NCBI GenBank assembly: GCA_947579605.1
Contig: OX388319.1
Coordinates: 16,195,447-16,259,446 of the forward strand
Reading direction: 5' to 3'
DNA: 64,000 bases
DNA from: Athripsodes cinereus
Lineage: Eukaryota > Arthropoda > Insecta > Trichoptera > Leptoceridae
The notes under the pieces were generated by a model. It searched no databases. It saw nothing but the letters and a program-made list of their open reading frames with translations, and was not told where the DNA came from. Positions 35,010-46,394 of this stretch are shown piece after piece. Every line of letters begins with the position of its first letter. Positions within the stretch are counted from its first letter, which is position 1. The translations under genes and the position numbers were made by a program.

Positions 35010-35909
35010 TATATAACAATTTATATAGCGCCGTATTGTGATAATATCATTTCAAGGGCGCTTTACAACACCTTAGATCAACAACTTACAATTACATAAT
35101 ATCAAAATATGTACAAAATAATGCACTTTTATTTGTTTTATTGACAATAATAAACCGAAACAAAAATAGATTCTTCGAGTCATTTATCATAAACATTATA
35201 TCATGTTATTACTAAAATAACAAACATCTTAAAATTATCATAGCTTGTATTTTAATTTAAAAGATTCTAAACGTTATGATTACCTGAGATTCTAAATTTA
35301 GACTTTTATCTATTAGATTTTTCTTTTTTATCTATAGACTATTAAAGTACTTTAAAAACAAATAATTAGAAATAGTATTTTGATAGCTGTTAGTGAAAAG
35401 ACTTCCTATCTGAGCTATAAAAACAACTCATGCGCATGCCCATCCTACGTGTAACTTTATTGGGGTAATCCTTATGAATTAATCAAGTTACAATGGCAGA
35501 TGTATCATAGATAATATTATTATGAACAATACAATATTCATATTGATATTTACAATGTTATATTACATCACCAAACTCAGGCTTGTATATCATTATTCAG
35601 TACTCTCGACCTTAGTATAGAAGTTAGTCAATTACATACACAGTGTATCATAATTCAATTGTAATATGATCTTACTAACAAACCTGCCTATTAATAGTTT
35701 GCACATTACAAGTATTATGACATTAAGTATCTAGATGTGTAATACTATATTATTAACGCATAGTAAGATTCGTTTTATTGTTGTCGGTTTGTTTTATTGT
35801 TAGGAATATTAATGACTTTTTTTATAATTTAGGTGTTACCTGTTGGCTAATTTATATAATTTACGTGTGTTTTTATTAATATTGGTATGTTTTATGTTCC
35901 ATAGAATCA
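35010..35909. other. AT-rich stretch, no gene seen
   Basis: At 35019-35085, TATAGCGCCGTATTGTG and AAGGGCGCTTTACAACACC are a GC-richer patch that may be another worn retroelement end. No gene. Confidence 0.4.
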
Positions 35910-36140
35910 CTGGCAAGGAATAGGTCTTCAACTTTTTATCGTAATTTTGAGTGACTTGTGAAAGACCAGTATTCGTTATACAACCCTTTATCTTCAATTC
36001 ACGTCAAGGGTAGGTCAATCATCCTGAATGTCTTAATATTAATTGACACAAAGAGAGAAAAGTCTCAATCTTTATTACACGCATAAAATCTACTGATTAT
36101 CATAATTGTGGGAGTTGCTGTGGTGATTCAGTGGTGGCTA
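35910..36140 (+). repeat. Family D dispersed repeat, forward, nearly full length
   Basis: CTGGCAAGGAATAGGTCTTC, TTTTGAGTGACTTGTGAAAG, AGTATTCG, ATCATCCTGAATGTCTTAAT, TTGACACAAAGAGAGAAAAG and TGTGGGAGTTGCTGTGGTGA follow the family from its 5' end to its 3' end. The hairpin arms are diverged. Confidence 0.65.
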
Positions 36141-37052
36141 GTATTAATCCGTGTAAGCAAGTTAAATACTTAGGTCCAGTTAGTTCGATTCATTGTTTAA
36201 AAGCACACTGTGTCATTGCGTTATGTCCCATATATCCTCAATTAGGTAGATAATCCTTCATCGCTTTAGAGGTAACACAATAGCCCATCACATCACTGCA
36301 CAGCTCAGCACAGCACAGTAAAGGCAGCACTCAGCTGTGACATTCAAGGTTGATTGCCTTCAGTGTTGTTGTGATTGTTGTCATTGTAATTGGTGATATG
36401 TGCTACAATGGACGAGTATTTCACATTGATGTGGCACGCAAACCAGAAAATACTATAAAGATGTTCAAATACCTCCGTAAAAGTATTTTGAAATACTTTT
36501 TTGAGAAATACAACATGAAATACTTCCTGTACTCATAATCAGTTTATAAACTAATTAATTACCTTTTCGTAATTTTTGACGCAGGTATTTCAGTATTTTG
36601 ATTTTTTTTTATACATCGTAAGTAATTATTCCAGAAAAATGTGATTATTTTTTATTTTACTAGTGAATTATAAAATATTATATAACATATTTTTTAACAT
36701 TAAACTGAGTAACGTTTACACTGCAATATTAACAAGTACTTAATACTTGAAGTACTTAAAAAGTATTTGAAATACTATTTAGTACAACTTCATCACAGTA
36801 TGATAATGGAGGTTAGGCACTGTGAACTGTGAATTTTATTGTTAAGTGTTAATTAATAGCAGCCATTTTAACAACATAATTGTAATGAGGAGGGGCTTAA
36901 TTGTGTGATTTAATGTCACATTAATGATGTAATAGTAATTGATATTTATTCAAAACCTAGAGATTTAAATTGTTAATATACCTGTTTAAAAAGTTATGAT
37001 CTTTAGCAAAATGTCCGCTACTTTCCAGTTTTTGTTATTAATTTATTCATCC
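36141..37052. other. AT-rich stretch, no gene seen
   Basis: A small AGCACAGCACAG-rich patch occurs at 36295-36335. There are short repeated TGAAATACTTTTT-like words at 36480-36540 and 36755-36780. No gene. Confidence 0.4.
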
Positions 37053-37260
37053 ATACCATCACGGAGTTTCCTACAAATGTGGTAGCCAGCGGGCCAGATG
37101 CATGAAACAACCATGCAAGTTGTTTTCTATGTGCCAATAAATATTAAGATTTTTCGGATTGTTAGCATACCTCAATGCTGAAATGAAGTTGAAAAATGAC
37201 TTTTTTCTTTCGAACACCTAGTTTTTACAATATACTCGAAAACCTATGGAAAAAAGTGAC
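37053..37260 (-). repeat. Family D dispersed repeat, reverse, nearly full length
   Basis: ATACCATCACGGAGTTTCCT, GTGGTAGCCAGCGGGCC, GATGCATGAAACAACCATGC AAGTTG, TCTATGTGCCAATAAATATT, CATACCTCAATGCTGAA and ACAATATACTCGAAAACC follow the reverse family order. The inverted-repeat arms GCATG / CATGC are intact. Confidence 0.85.
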
Positions 37261-39049
37261 AGTCCTTTTCCCTACATAACATATCTTTTAATTTCGCCAT
37301 AAAAATATCAGACGTGTGATAGGCATAATAAAAAAAAGAAATAAGTAATTGTGCATGTTATTCAATCATTATTAGAAAAGGTGCTAAAGACCTAAGTACC
37401 TACTTGCATGTTGAATATTTTTATACCTGGCGCTTGCTTTAGTGGTTTATCAATAGTTACATTATAGAGTATCGAATAAAGTGTAAACATTTTGAACCAT
37501 TATTTAATAAAGAATATAAACCGGATTGTAGTGGTCGTCTGACATTTCAACAACAAAAACTGATTTATTGATTTAATTATATCGATCATAATGGATCATT
37601 TATCAATATTAATCCTTCCTCAATGCCAATAATATTAATAATTGTGTTATGATTCATGGTTACTTTTGTTTACTCAAAATGATTTTCACTGTAGCACGTG
37701 ACTTGATTGTCAAGTTTCAAAGGGAAATGAAATCCTTGATTTATTTCCTATAGCATTGTTAGTTATAAATATATTTTTAAATAAGCGAAATTTTTTATAT
37801 ATACATTAAGAATATTACTTAACAAATAACTCATTCGCACAACCAACAGACTGTGCAAACTCCCTTGAAACAGGAAAGGTGTTCCGATGCTTGCGAATCG
37901 GCGTAGGCTAGTTTAAGAGCACTTTACCCATGGTACGTTCACCAATTGTTTCACATTGTATAGTGTTTCGAGATTCGACGTGTTAAATACTTTTTGCGTA
38001 TTCGCGACAATTTTGCGTTCTGTATACCTACTAATTGTATATATTTAATTTGAATGTTTTCTATACGAAATTTCGTGTAATGAATGTACAGAATAAATAA
38101 ATTACGTATACACTTTTACACTTTGGCATTTATTATTCACACACACATCTATATCATAGAGTATCGCAGAATTGCTTAAATTTTAAAAACAGGATTACTT
38201 ATTAATAATTTTGTGGATTCTACCACGTACTAAAAAAAGAAAAGAAATTCAAATAAATTTGTGATCGTATCGTAAATATGTCAACTATCAAAGACGATTC
38301 GTCGATATTCAGGTACGACTATAGAATATTAATTAGTACATACAAATGTTCTTCAAAACAATGTGTTTGCCTTACCTGTCATAAAGTCAATAATGTCGAT
38401 ATAGAAGAAGTTTCATATCACTTGTGTTCCTTATATGATCTGTCATACCTTACCATTTGAATTCACTAATAAAGTATTATTTGCTAATACAAATTAGTTC
38501 GGTAGTAGAGAACGCGGAGAGTTTACAAATGATTTATTGAACGTGTTCATATAGACCTTGGAATTATGTGTTACTATATTTAAATGCCTGCTTATTGCTA
38601 TAGTTTTTTTTTTAAATAATATTGTTGAACTTTGGAAATATAAATTTTTGCCAGTTATTACTTTTCTTACACAGTACCAAGCCTGTAAATATTTAGATAA
38701 TATTTAGAATACTTTTAAACACCGTAGATTTATAAATCATAAATTATCTTACAATTATTAAGAGGAAAGTCCCATAGGCAATCACATTATGTGATTTTTT
38801 TGTGAACGAAGGGATTTCTCTCACGATATTATTTATTGTGATCTAGATTTAAATATAGCAAATTATCATAGAAGATAATACTACAAAAACCATATTTTTT
38901 TGGAAATTGTGATAAGACAAAAAAACTCATTATTTGACACGGTGAAATAAATTGATTGTAATCATATTTCTTTTAGTGAATAAATTAGGTAGTACTTTAA
39001 TTTTGATTGTGTCACTTTTTTGCACAAAATTATTCTTGATATTATACAC
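37261..39049. other. AT-rich stretch, no gene seen
   Basis: Nothing is firmly supported. At 38278-38316 an ATG frame of 13 codons runs up to a GTACGA donor-like site, which could be a first exon but has no partner I can see. A less AT-rich patch at 37830-37990 is unexplained. Confidence 0.35.
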
Positions 39050-39260
39050 CATGACAGCATATCCCACACACGTAGAGTATCCAGGAGACCAATTGCATGT
39101 AACAAAAGCATTCTATCCATGCTAATTAAAAAATATTCAGGACGGGCGGCCTACCTCATCGTTGAACACTAAAGATGCTTAATGCTTTATTGGTGATGTT
39201 ATACGAATACTTGTATTGTATAAGACACTCGAAATCGAAAAAAAAAGTGGGAGTTTCATT
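39050..39260 (-). repeat. Family D dispersed repeat, reverse copy
   Basis: ACCATGACAGCATATCCCAC, CAATTGCATGTAACAAAAGC, TCTATCCATGCTAATTAAA, ATTCAGGACGGGCGGCC, TACCTCATCGTTGAAC and AAGACACTCGAAATCG follow the reverse family order to a GTGGGAG end. Confidence 0.8.
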
Positions 39261-39593
39261 GAGCATACAGTTTTTTTAGAATGTTAAAATAACGAGAGAT
39301 CATAAAGTTTGTTATGAAAATAAAATCTGTGTTTTTTTTTATTGAATAATGATGCCAGAAGCAAAATACTTGTGGTCTAAGATTAGATTAAAGTATGCAA
39401 ATATTAATAAAGTTTATTGAATTATTTATCTATAATATATTTCTAAATCAATTAGGCATTTATATACTTAATATATTTTTATGTGCAGATTATAAAAAAA
39501 AATACATGTTCCATTTACAGGAAACAAAGTAGTGAATTGAGTATTTCTATTTTTAGCGACTACGAGTATGTTTTGCTACTACTACCTACTACA

Positions 39594-39790
39594 TCATTAG
39601 GGCATTTATCACAAGTGGGGTAGCCAGCAAACCAACTGCATATTTGCAGGTTTTCTTCTTCGTGCAAATAAAAAGTAAGAAATTCTTTGGCATACCGCAT
39701 CGCTGAACTGAAATTGTTACATGTTTTATACTTCCGTTATGTTTTATTAACACTTGCCTTTTACAGGGTATTAGAAAACTTCAAAAAAAT
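39594..39790 (-). repeat. Family D dispersed repeat, reverse copy
   Basis: ATCATTAGGGCATTTATCAC, AAGTGGGGTAGCCAGCAAAC, CAACTGCATATTTGCAGGTT, TAAGAAATTCTTTGGCATAC and CGCATCGCTGAACTGAA follow the reverse order. The ACTGCATATTTGCAGGT stretch is a compact inverted repeat here. Confidence 0.8.
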
Positions 39791-39859
39791 AGTCTCTACC
39801 GAATATTCCACGTATAAAATAACAAAATATTATTACACTAAAAATACATTTAATACTTT

Positions 39860-40432
39860 TAATTATTCAACGATGAGGTATGTCACCCATCGTGAATTTT
39901 TTGGCATTTATAGCAAAAACTGGAGGACCTCAATATGTTTCAGTTCCACAACTCAACGAGTTGAAATGTCATACATTCGAGAAATCGCCATTTTTTTAAT
40001 TTAGGTATACCTACTTATTTTACGCTTTAAAAACACAACAAAAAGTGAAATATATCATATAATAATCATACTGTTAGAGGCATTATAATTTTGTCTTTGT
40101 TCCGTTAAATAGTTAAAAAAATTTGAAATATTTATTTGTGGAATTAAAAATAGGTACATTTGTTTTCATTAACTTAATAACTAAATATACAAAGGGAACC
40201 GTGTATTTTTTTAAGTTATTCGTTTGTGGAATTGATAGAGTGGAGTTAATCTCATGAATTACCAATTAAATCAAGATTTTCGAAAATTTCGATTTGTTGA
40301 TGTGTGGAACTGGAACGTCGAATATGCATTACATACAATTTGCGGAGAGGATAATTTGTACGTTTACATTCAGTTAATCTGCTAATTTCACCACTTGGGG
40401 ATTATGCCGTAATAGTGTAGATAAAAATATAA
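39860..40432 (+). repeat. Family D dispersed repeat, forward, interrupted by family M
   Basis: The left piece (39860-39915, CAACGATGAGGTATGTCACC to GAATTTTTTGGCA) and right piece (40340-40432, GCGGAGAGGATAATTTGTAC to GATTATGCCGTAATAGTG) are consecutive in the family. The family M element 39932-40326 and short flanks sit exactly between GGCA and CGGAGAGG. Confidence 0.75.
39932..40326 (+). mobile_element. TIR DNA transposon (MITE), family M, copy 2
   Basis: 395 bp. The left end (ATATGTTTCAGTTCCACAAC TCAAC) pairs with the right end (GTTGATGTGTGGAACTGGAA) as imperfect inverted repeats. The body aligns with 2331-2924 but has only one diverged version of the 47-bp unit. It has no transposase. It lies inside a family D copy, which shows that it moved. 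Confidence 0.75.
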
Positions 40433-40587
40433 TAAAACAAAATATATACAAATTTTTGATTACCACCTCTGCATGAAATCTAAGAGTCACTTATATTGAA
40501 TGAATTTTAATGACACGTTATGAGTTCAATACAATATTAATCTCTATAAGTAAAAGTCAGCGATTTTTTGATGTTATCATGGTTTTA

Positions 40588-40850
40588 TATCGAGGGTATA
40601 CAACCAAAATGCACTAAGTCAGTCCATTGCTAGAAAAGTTGTCAAAAACTATCCAAGTAATTAACATATTTCCTATGTTTAAATTTGTTTGCAAAGCCTA
40701 AAAGTCACTTATCAATGTCATCTTAATTAAAGTTCAAACAATACATGGCGAATTTGTATTGATCTAAACACTTTTTTTTTTCATTTAACTGCCACCATGT
40801 CATCTCAAAACTGAAATGACTTAGTGCATTTTGGTTGTATACCCTCGATA
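40588..40850. mobile_element. 263-bp MITE with perfect 34-bp inverted repeats (N2)
   Basis: 40588-40621 (TATCGAGGGTATACAACC ... AAGTCA) and 40817-40850 are exact reverse complements over 34 bases. The core is AT-rich and non-coding. TA at each border would fit a Tc1/mariner-type TA target site, but this is not proven. Perfect arms suggest a young insertion. Confidence 0.9.
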
Positions 40851-40929
40851 TTATCAATGACAATCGATTTTGGGAGTGCTTATTCGAGGCCGCGCGGCTT
40901 TTTTTATTCTATGAAGGGTTATAAAAGGC

Positions 40930-40949
40930 GTATTGATTGTAATCAATAC
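40930..40949. repeat. Short perfect hairpin
   Basis: GTATTGATT-GT-AATCAATAC, a 9-bp stem with a 2-base loop, about 80 bp downstream of the N2 MITE. Confidence 0.6.
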
Positions 40950-41186
40950 ACGCATAAACAATTTATAAAAACATTGATCAATTACAATGTTCTAATAATT
41001 TTTATTATAATAAGATTATAATTTATGGTTACTCAGTTACATATTATATATTATAATGATTTATCATGATCTATATTTTTACGCAACACATATTTTAATC
41101 TCACGAAAATATCTATGTATACATATTAACATCATACGATTTGGAATTTTTTTCTTTTGGTATCGTCTTATACTTATTATGTTTTG

Positions 41187-41345
41187 AGAATGTCTAACGA
41201 TAGTTGTCAAAAAATAGCACATTTATTTCATCCACAAGGTTTCTGATGGATCCAAGTAACCTGTTTCACAATACACCATTCCTGCGACAGCAATATCTTG
41301 ACTCAATTGATACCATGATGCTGTAAATGGAGAAGCCTTGTGTTT
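41187..41345 (+). mobile_element. Family R LINE fragment, worn
   Basis: GAATGTCTAACGATAG, AAGGTTTCTGATGGATCC, TTTCACAATACACCATTCCT and GCGACAGCAATATCTTGACT follow the order at 59965-60085. No frame survives. Confidence 0.55.
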
Positions 41346-41435
41346 GTCCGTTGCTCACGGGAGGAGTACCAAAGGGTTGTTATTTTTTTTAGTCTGAATA
41401 AGCTCAAAAACTATCGCTCAATTGGTTAATCGCTC

Positions 41436-41485
41436 TCTTCTGAAAGTTTTCGAGTGACCTGTAAATGGCAGTTATTTGTGACACT
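41436..41485 (+). repeat. Family D 5' part, forward
   Basis: TTTTCGAGTGACCTGTAAAT followed by GGCAGTTATTTGTG matches the 5' section of family D only. It sits directly after a family R fragment. Confidence 0.5.
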
Positions 41486-41534
41486 TCACTTCAATAAAAA
41501 TTTCTTATCAGTAACATATGTGTAAATCTTGTTC

Positions 41535-41715
41535 TTGTTCAGTTTCCCTGTCGAGTGTCCCGAACATTGGTGATCATCTCGACAAATCTGTCGTTGTCCT
41601 ATGCCGCTCTGAATGACACCTCCACACTTCGGATGCCGGTCCATTCCTTTATGTTTCGCAGTCAGGACATCTGTCTGATACCGGATCCTCGACGTCTCTC
41701 AATTTTCTTAATGTA
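41535..41715 (-). mobile_element. LINE 3' coding remnant, family V
   Basis: The minus strand reads IERRRGSGIRQMS-stop-LRNIKEWTGIRSVEVSFRAA, then DNDRFVEMITNVRDTRQGN and a stop. This is the tail of a LINE polyprotein with two in-frame stops. No duplication was seen. Confidence 0.7.
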
Positions 41716-41719
41716 AACA

Positions 41720-42243
41720 TCACTACTCAAAATGTCTTATTTCTATTGACATGACCTGTATGTTATCAATCCATTGATTTACCCACTTGTGGAAAATTCT
41801 GTGATTCTATGAATTAAAAATGACACGTTGTGCTGGTGTTTCATAAACACGATTTATCGATAAATCGAGAAATATTATAACCGCAAGCGTTGTAGTAGTG
41901 TAATGTTGAATTATTTTATGTAGGTACGATAAGAAGGTGTCGTTGTTTTTTAATAATATCGACCACTTCCGTTCAATACTGTCTATGATCGATACAATAA
42001 ATAATAATATTTCATCCATTTAATACTAAAAGTAATAATAACAATAACAACAGTCAGCGACTGGTGCATTCAACTCTGATACAACCGTTAACTCAATAAA
42101 AACATTGAAATAGTAAAACCGTGAAGTTTCAATACTGCGCGCGTCTTCAATGTTACGTTTTATTATTAGTCATTTTAATGCAACGGGTTTCGTGTTTGTT
42201 GACAATATTGACGATACCAAAGTCCCTAGCAATATGCACACCC
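41720..42243. other. No gene seen
   Basis: AT-rich DNA. The minus frame 41807-42019 has no recognisable feature. Confidence 0.4.
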
Positions 42244-42513
42244 TATTTCGTAACGTATTTCCTTTGACTTTTATTTGAAAGGCATATATTATAGATATTT
42301 GGAGTATAATATCTCTATTTCGTAACGTATTTCCTTTGACTTTTATTTGAAAGGCATATATTATAGATATTTGGAGTATAATATCTCTATTTCGTAACGT
42401 ATTTCCTTTGACTTTTATTTGAAAGGCATATATTATAGATAGTTGGAGTATAATATCTCTATTTCGTAACGTATTTCCTTTGACTTTTATTTGAAAGGCA
42501 TATATTATAGATA
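42244..42513. repeat. 72-bp minisatellite, 3.75 copies
   Basis: Units start at 42244, 42316, 42388 and 42460, exactly 72 bp apart and nearly identical (one A/T change, GATATTTGG versus GATAGTTGG). Each starts TATTTCGTAACGTATTTCC. Because 72 is a multiple of three, the minus strand gives an open frame with a 24-residue repeat (core YAFQIKVKGNTLRNRDIILQ), from 42532 to 42170. I do not treat that as a proven gene. Confidence 0.95.
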
Positions 42514-42627
42514 ATAACATGTAGCAAGTCAATTATTTAGACACAATATTATTTTTTACGAATATAATTTTGACTTACACACCTACACAAAGAACATAAA
42601 TTCATAGAAACTTGTAAAAATTAAATT

Positions 42628-43619
42628 ACATACATACATACATACATACCATCACGCCGCTTCCCTCGCGGGGTAGGCAGAAAGGATCGAGCGCCACTTC
42701 CTTCTATCCTTGCATACATCTTTCGCTTCCGTCACTGTCATACAATTCCTCATGCATGCTCTCCTGTTCAATGTGCTCAACACGTGACCGTCCTGTAGGA
42801 TTTGATTTAAATGATCTTGCCATTTAATCCTCGGACGTCCGCGTCTCCGAGCACCATTCCTCTCAGCCAAATATATCTTCTTATTCATTCTGTCCTCATT
42901 CATTCTTTCCACGTGCCCAAACCATCTTAACTTATTTACATTCATCCTTGTTATTACACCAACTTTCATTCCACATTCCTTTCGTATATCACTGTTACGC
43001 ACACGATCTCTCAGACTCTTGCCACACATCCTTCTCAACGATCTCATTTCCACTGCATTTATGCCACTTTCATCCTTTTTTAACCATGTCCACGTCTCAC
43101 TTGCATACATAAGTGTTGGCACTAAGATAGCAGAGTGCACCAACCTTTTAGCTGTGGTGGATATGTTTCTATTTGCAATTATTGGTCGGATTACACCATT
43201 TACCTTATTGCCAGCAACTTTTCTCCTTTCAATATCGCTTTCACACTTCCCATCTCTCGTGAACAAACTACCTAAGTACACACATTCGTCAACTTGCTCT
43301 AACACTTCGTTGTCAATCATTACCTGGCATACTGTTCTCTCACTTCCTCTTTCAAACACCATGATTTTTGTCTTTTTTGCATTCATTCTCAATCCATTAA
43401 TCGCACAATTTTCATAAACACACGTCATCATTCGCTGTAGATCACTTTCACTTTCAGCCATCAATACCAAATCATCGGCAAACATTAACGCTCTTACATT
43501 CATCCCATTCATATCAACACCTACATTCAGTTCTTTCAATGGACGAATACAATGATCAATGTATAGGTTAAAAAGCCATGGCGACATCACGCACCCTTGT
43601 TTTACTCCTTTTGTCAATG
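42628..43619 (-). mobile_element. Family A LINE, 992 bp, 5'-truncated, 15-bp duplication
   Basis: TGTAAAAATTAAATT is present exactly at both borders (42613-42627 and 43620-43634), a 15-bp target-site duplication. The 3' tail is (ATGT)n on the minus strand. The element is truncated within the reverse-transcriptase domain just before GVKQGCVMSP. It is the longest family A copy here; partners lie at 12181, 25348, 52137 and 55207, all on the minus strand. Confidence 0.93.
42652..43619 (-). pseudogene. Reverse-transcriptase C-terminal fragment (family A LINE)
   Basis: About 320 codons open without stop, ending PAREAA then stop at 42652-42654. In order: GVKQGCVMSPWLFNLYID (palm motif before the catalytic site), the catalytic FADD within RALMFADDLVLM, NAKKTKIMVFE (motif D/E region), a YLGSLFTRDG thumb region, YASETWTWLKKDES, LRWFGHVERM, RRRGRPRIKW and the DRRKWR tail. 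The endonuclease and the first palm Asp are missing by truncation, so it cannot act alone. The predicted Met start at 43662 lies outside the element, in flanking DNA, and should be ignored. The unbroken frame suggests recent insertion. The clade is not assigned; FADD and GHVERM..GRP are typical of several non-LTR groups. Confidence 0.88.
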
Positions 43620-43634
43620 TGTAAAAATTAAATT

Positions 43635-44610
43635 CATACCTTAAAAAAGATTGTGTCAACAAATATTTACTACGTTCTAAAGAAATATTTTTTTACGAAA
43701 AATTAACACCATGATTAAATTTGATTTCAAGTAAAGGCGGTTGTTGTGGACGGTTGATGGAATCTAATGGATTATTTAACAATATTAACAACTTACACGT
43801 TTGGTTAATTTCCATTTTGTTTTTAATGTTTTATTTAAATGCAATACTCGATTGCTTAAAAATATGTAATATATACATAGAGATGATCAAATTGATTTAT
43901 CATTGTTTTTGGTTATGTCCAATGACTAGTACATCTACATCTCAAAAACAACGTAGAATTTTCCACATATGGTTTGTGTTGTATTTGAGCGACCAATTCA
44001 TATACTATAATAACTACCATCTACGTATTAACATATACAAACTATTTATTAATGTTTCGAATGATAATATTGTTTTTACTCTATATGGATTTGCGAAACA
44101 TATTGTGGGCGTAAGAGCCTTTTGTGTTTTTGGAAATAAACCATTTGAATGATATTTCGATTTACAAGATAAGTGTCTTCATATTTGTAGAGACATTTTA
44201 ATGATATATTATATTGTTGTAAATTAGTAACCAATTTACATAATTACTTGTAGAAATCTTTCAAAAGATGATGTGATGATATTTATGTAAACATTATCTA
44301 CCTTCTTATTTTTTTATCAATGATAAATAAAAAGTTATGTTTATGTTGGTACGTTTTAAAAAGATTTTCTCTACCAAATTGAGTAATCTTATATCTATTT
44401 GTATTAATGTCATTGATTTGTATCTACATGATTAACATATGAAATACGTACCTATATAACTTAGATGCTTTTCTTTAAACATAAAATATCTTTTTTATAC
44501 CTTTAATATGGGTGTTCTTGATATCAGATTTCGATAGAATATTTAATGTTGCCGAAAAGATAGCCTTTGTGTTGTGATGTAACAAATTATTAAATATTTT
44601 CTCATTTTGA
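43635..44610. other. AT-rich stretch, one unrecognised 143-codon frame
   Basis: The plus frame 43721-44152 is the longest unexplained frame outside mobile elements. It is rich in Ile, Asn, Tyr and Leu, as expected of translated AT-rich DNA, has two hydrophobic patches and matches no family I know. I treat it as probably chance. Confidence 0.35.
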
Positions 44611-44795
44611 GAATGTTCAATAATGTTTGACCAAAATAAGTGCGCTGTTCTTTTATCCATAAAGTTTTCGACGGCCATTTTCAAAAATACACCGTTTCTA
44701 TGACTACGACGTCAAAGCACTAAGAATGTCATGGGGTAAGGTGACAAAATTGGTGCGATGATACTCGGAGTAGAGGAGGTTGTTTTTTTGAGTTA
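44611..44795 (+). mobile_element. Family R LINE fragment, worn
   Basis: GAATGTTCAATAATGTTTGA CC, GCGCTGTTCTT, AAAAATACACCGTTTCTATG, GACTACGACGTCAAAGCACT and GATACTCGGAGTAGAGGAGG follow the order of 59965-60150. The frame is destroyed. Confidence 0.65.
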
Positions 44796-45633
44796 TTTAT
44801 TCTACGGAGAAGCGTAAAAAGGCAGTTGGACAGTAGCTTGTATTATTCCAAATGTCAATAAATTAATAAATATTGATATAATATGAGTGGGCTCAATTTA
44901 TTGCATTTTAATTAATTTAACAGTTGTTATTAATAACGGTAGTACGGTCTATCACTTGTTATCGATGTGTAATAAAATAGGACCTATAATAGTTGACAAA
45001 GCAATGTTTCTACGTGTTTACACTGATCGAAAACTTTCATCAAATAAAACAAATTAGATTTGGCAGCATTTCCGCACGGTGTAGTTTGATATTTCACGTT
45101 TTTAATTACAATCGACACATTCTTTTTATTAAATCACTTTGATATCGCCTGAAGTCAATCAAATTCTAAGTTCAACTTTCAAAAGAGTATAGGTACCTGC
45201 TTAATACGAGTACTTACTACATAAAGGTAGCATGTAGGTATATGTTGGATTAATAAAATCCAGTTGGCGAATGATGTAAGAAGATTATAATTAAAATAAT
45301 TAGAATGTGGATAACTAACGCCGGATATCGACACCGGCTTATCATTCTTTGATGAATGTGTATCAAGACATTCGATAGATGTAAATAATATCTGTATATC
45401 AGAGCAAAACTACGCTATATCAAGAAACTCTAACCGTAATTATTTTCAATTTATTTTTGTCCATCGACTGATATAGGTCTCTTCATGAGGTCGCCGCTTC
45501 ATTCTATCCTCTATCAATATAATTAATTAACAACTTAATTTATGCATATTTGTTAAAAATAAATTATAATTGTAGATAATTGGAGGTCGTCACTATTGGT
45601 TGAAGCTGTAATATTTATCTTAAAGTAATTTGT
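44796..45633. other. AT-rich stretch, no gene seen
   Basis: 45460-45515 (TCCATCGACTGATATAGGTC TCTTCATGAGG) looks like the widespread insect LINE 3' word that reads 'ccactgctggacataggcct', in worn form. No gene. Confidence 0.4.
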
Positions 45634-45785
45634 CTTTATTTATTTTATTCTTCACTGTACATTGGTCACAAGAAAACAAATTAAAACATTTATCATAGAA
45701 AATATCAGTTATAAAATTCAATGTACAGAGGGCGAGTTTATTGCTAAAATGCGATGTCTCCCAACTAACTCGGTTATAAAAATTA
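45634..45785 (-). repeat. Retroelement 3' end, family U, reversed
   Basis: TTTATTTATTTTATTCTTCA CTGTACATTGG, then GTACAGAGGGCGAGTTTATT GCTAAAATGCGATG and CTCCCAACTAACTCGG, in the same order as 27356 and 51831. Confidence 0.6.
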
Positions 45786-46394
45786 TAAATTAAATAAACC
45801 CAAAAAAATAGACATAAATATACCTACATACATATCTACAGTAATAATACAAATAAAAAACAAAAATACAATATAAAGCAAACAAATGAAAAATACACAT
45901 GCAGGCAACAATGCTTTTATGGACACATTTTATAAGAATTTGGAAACATTTTCTTATCTCTTAATTTCACAAAATTATGTGTTTTCAACACAGTATTTTA
46001 TCTTTCTCTTCCCCTTTTTACTTTTATTAAAATTATAGTGTTTTTTTTATAAATGAGATGCTTTAATTAACGTTATTTATTATAATTATATTACTGTTTT
46101 GTCTATCGTTATTTTTTTTTATTTATTTCCTCTTAAGGGACACAAACAGTTTAACTTAACAAATATAAACAGTCATATTTTTCCAGAAAACAAACCAATC
46201 AAGGTCCCGCAAATTACCAAAGCGTATGACGAACACGTTGCAAGTAAACAGTTATAACATATACTTACCCTACCTATATCAAATGCAAAAAACAAAGCAA
46301 ACCTCGTGAAAATGAGTAGCTAAAAATTACACTACAATAGAATTTATAAGAATATATAATAATTAAAAATTAAAACAATTAAGATTAAAATAGT
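45786..46394. other. AT-rich stretch, no gene seen
   Basis: No gene. A less AT-rich patch at 46180-46260 may belong to the LINE remnant that follows. Confidence 0.35.

Noticed and set aside
38278..38460. First exon of an unknown gene
   Set aside because: There is a donor-like GTACGA after 13 codons, but no downstream exon or promoter signal could be identified.
42244..42513. CRISPR array
   Set aside because: Contiguous 72-bp units without spacers; a minisatellite.
43019..43417. A plus-strand 132-codon protein
   Set aside because: It lies opposite the family A reverse-transcriptase frame and has no motif of its own.
43721..44152. A 143-codon gene, perhaps a membrane receptor fragment
   Set aside because: It has hydrophobic patches but only AT-rich composition, no family motif and no splice partners. 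A chance frame is more likely.
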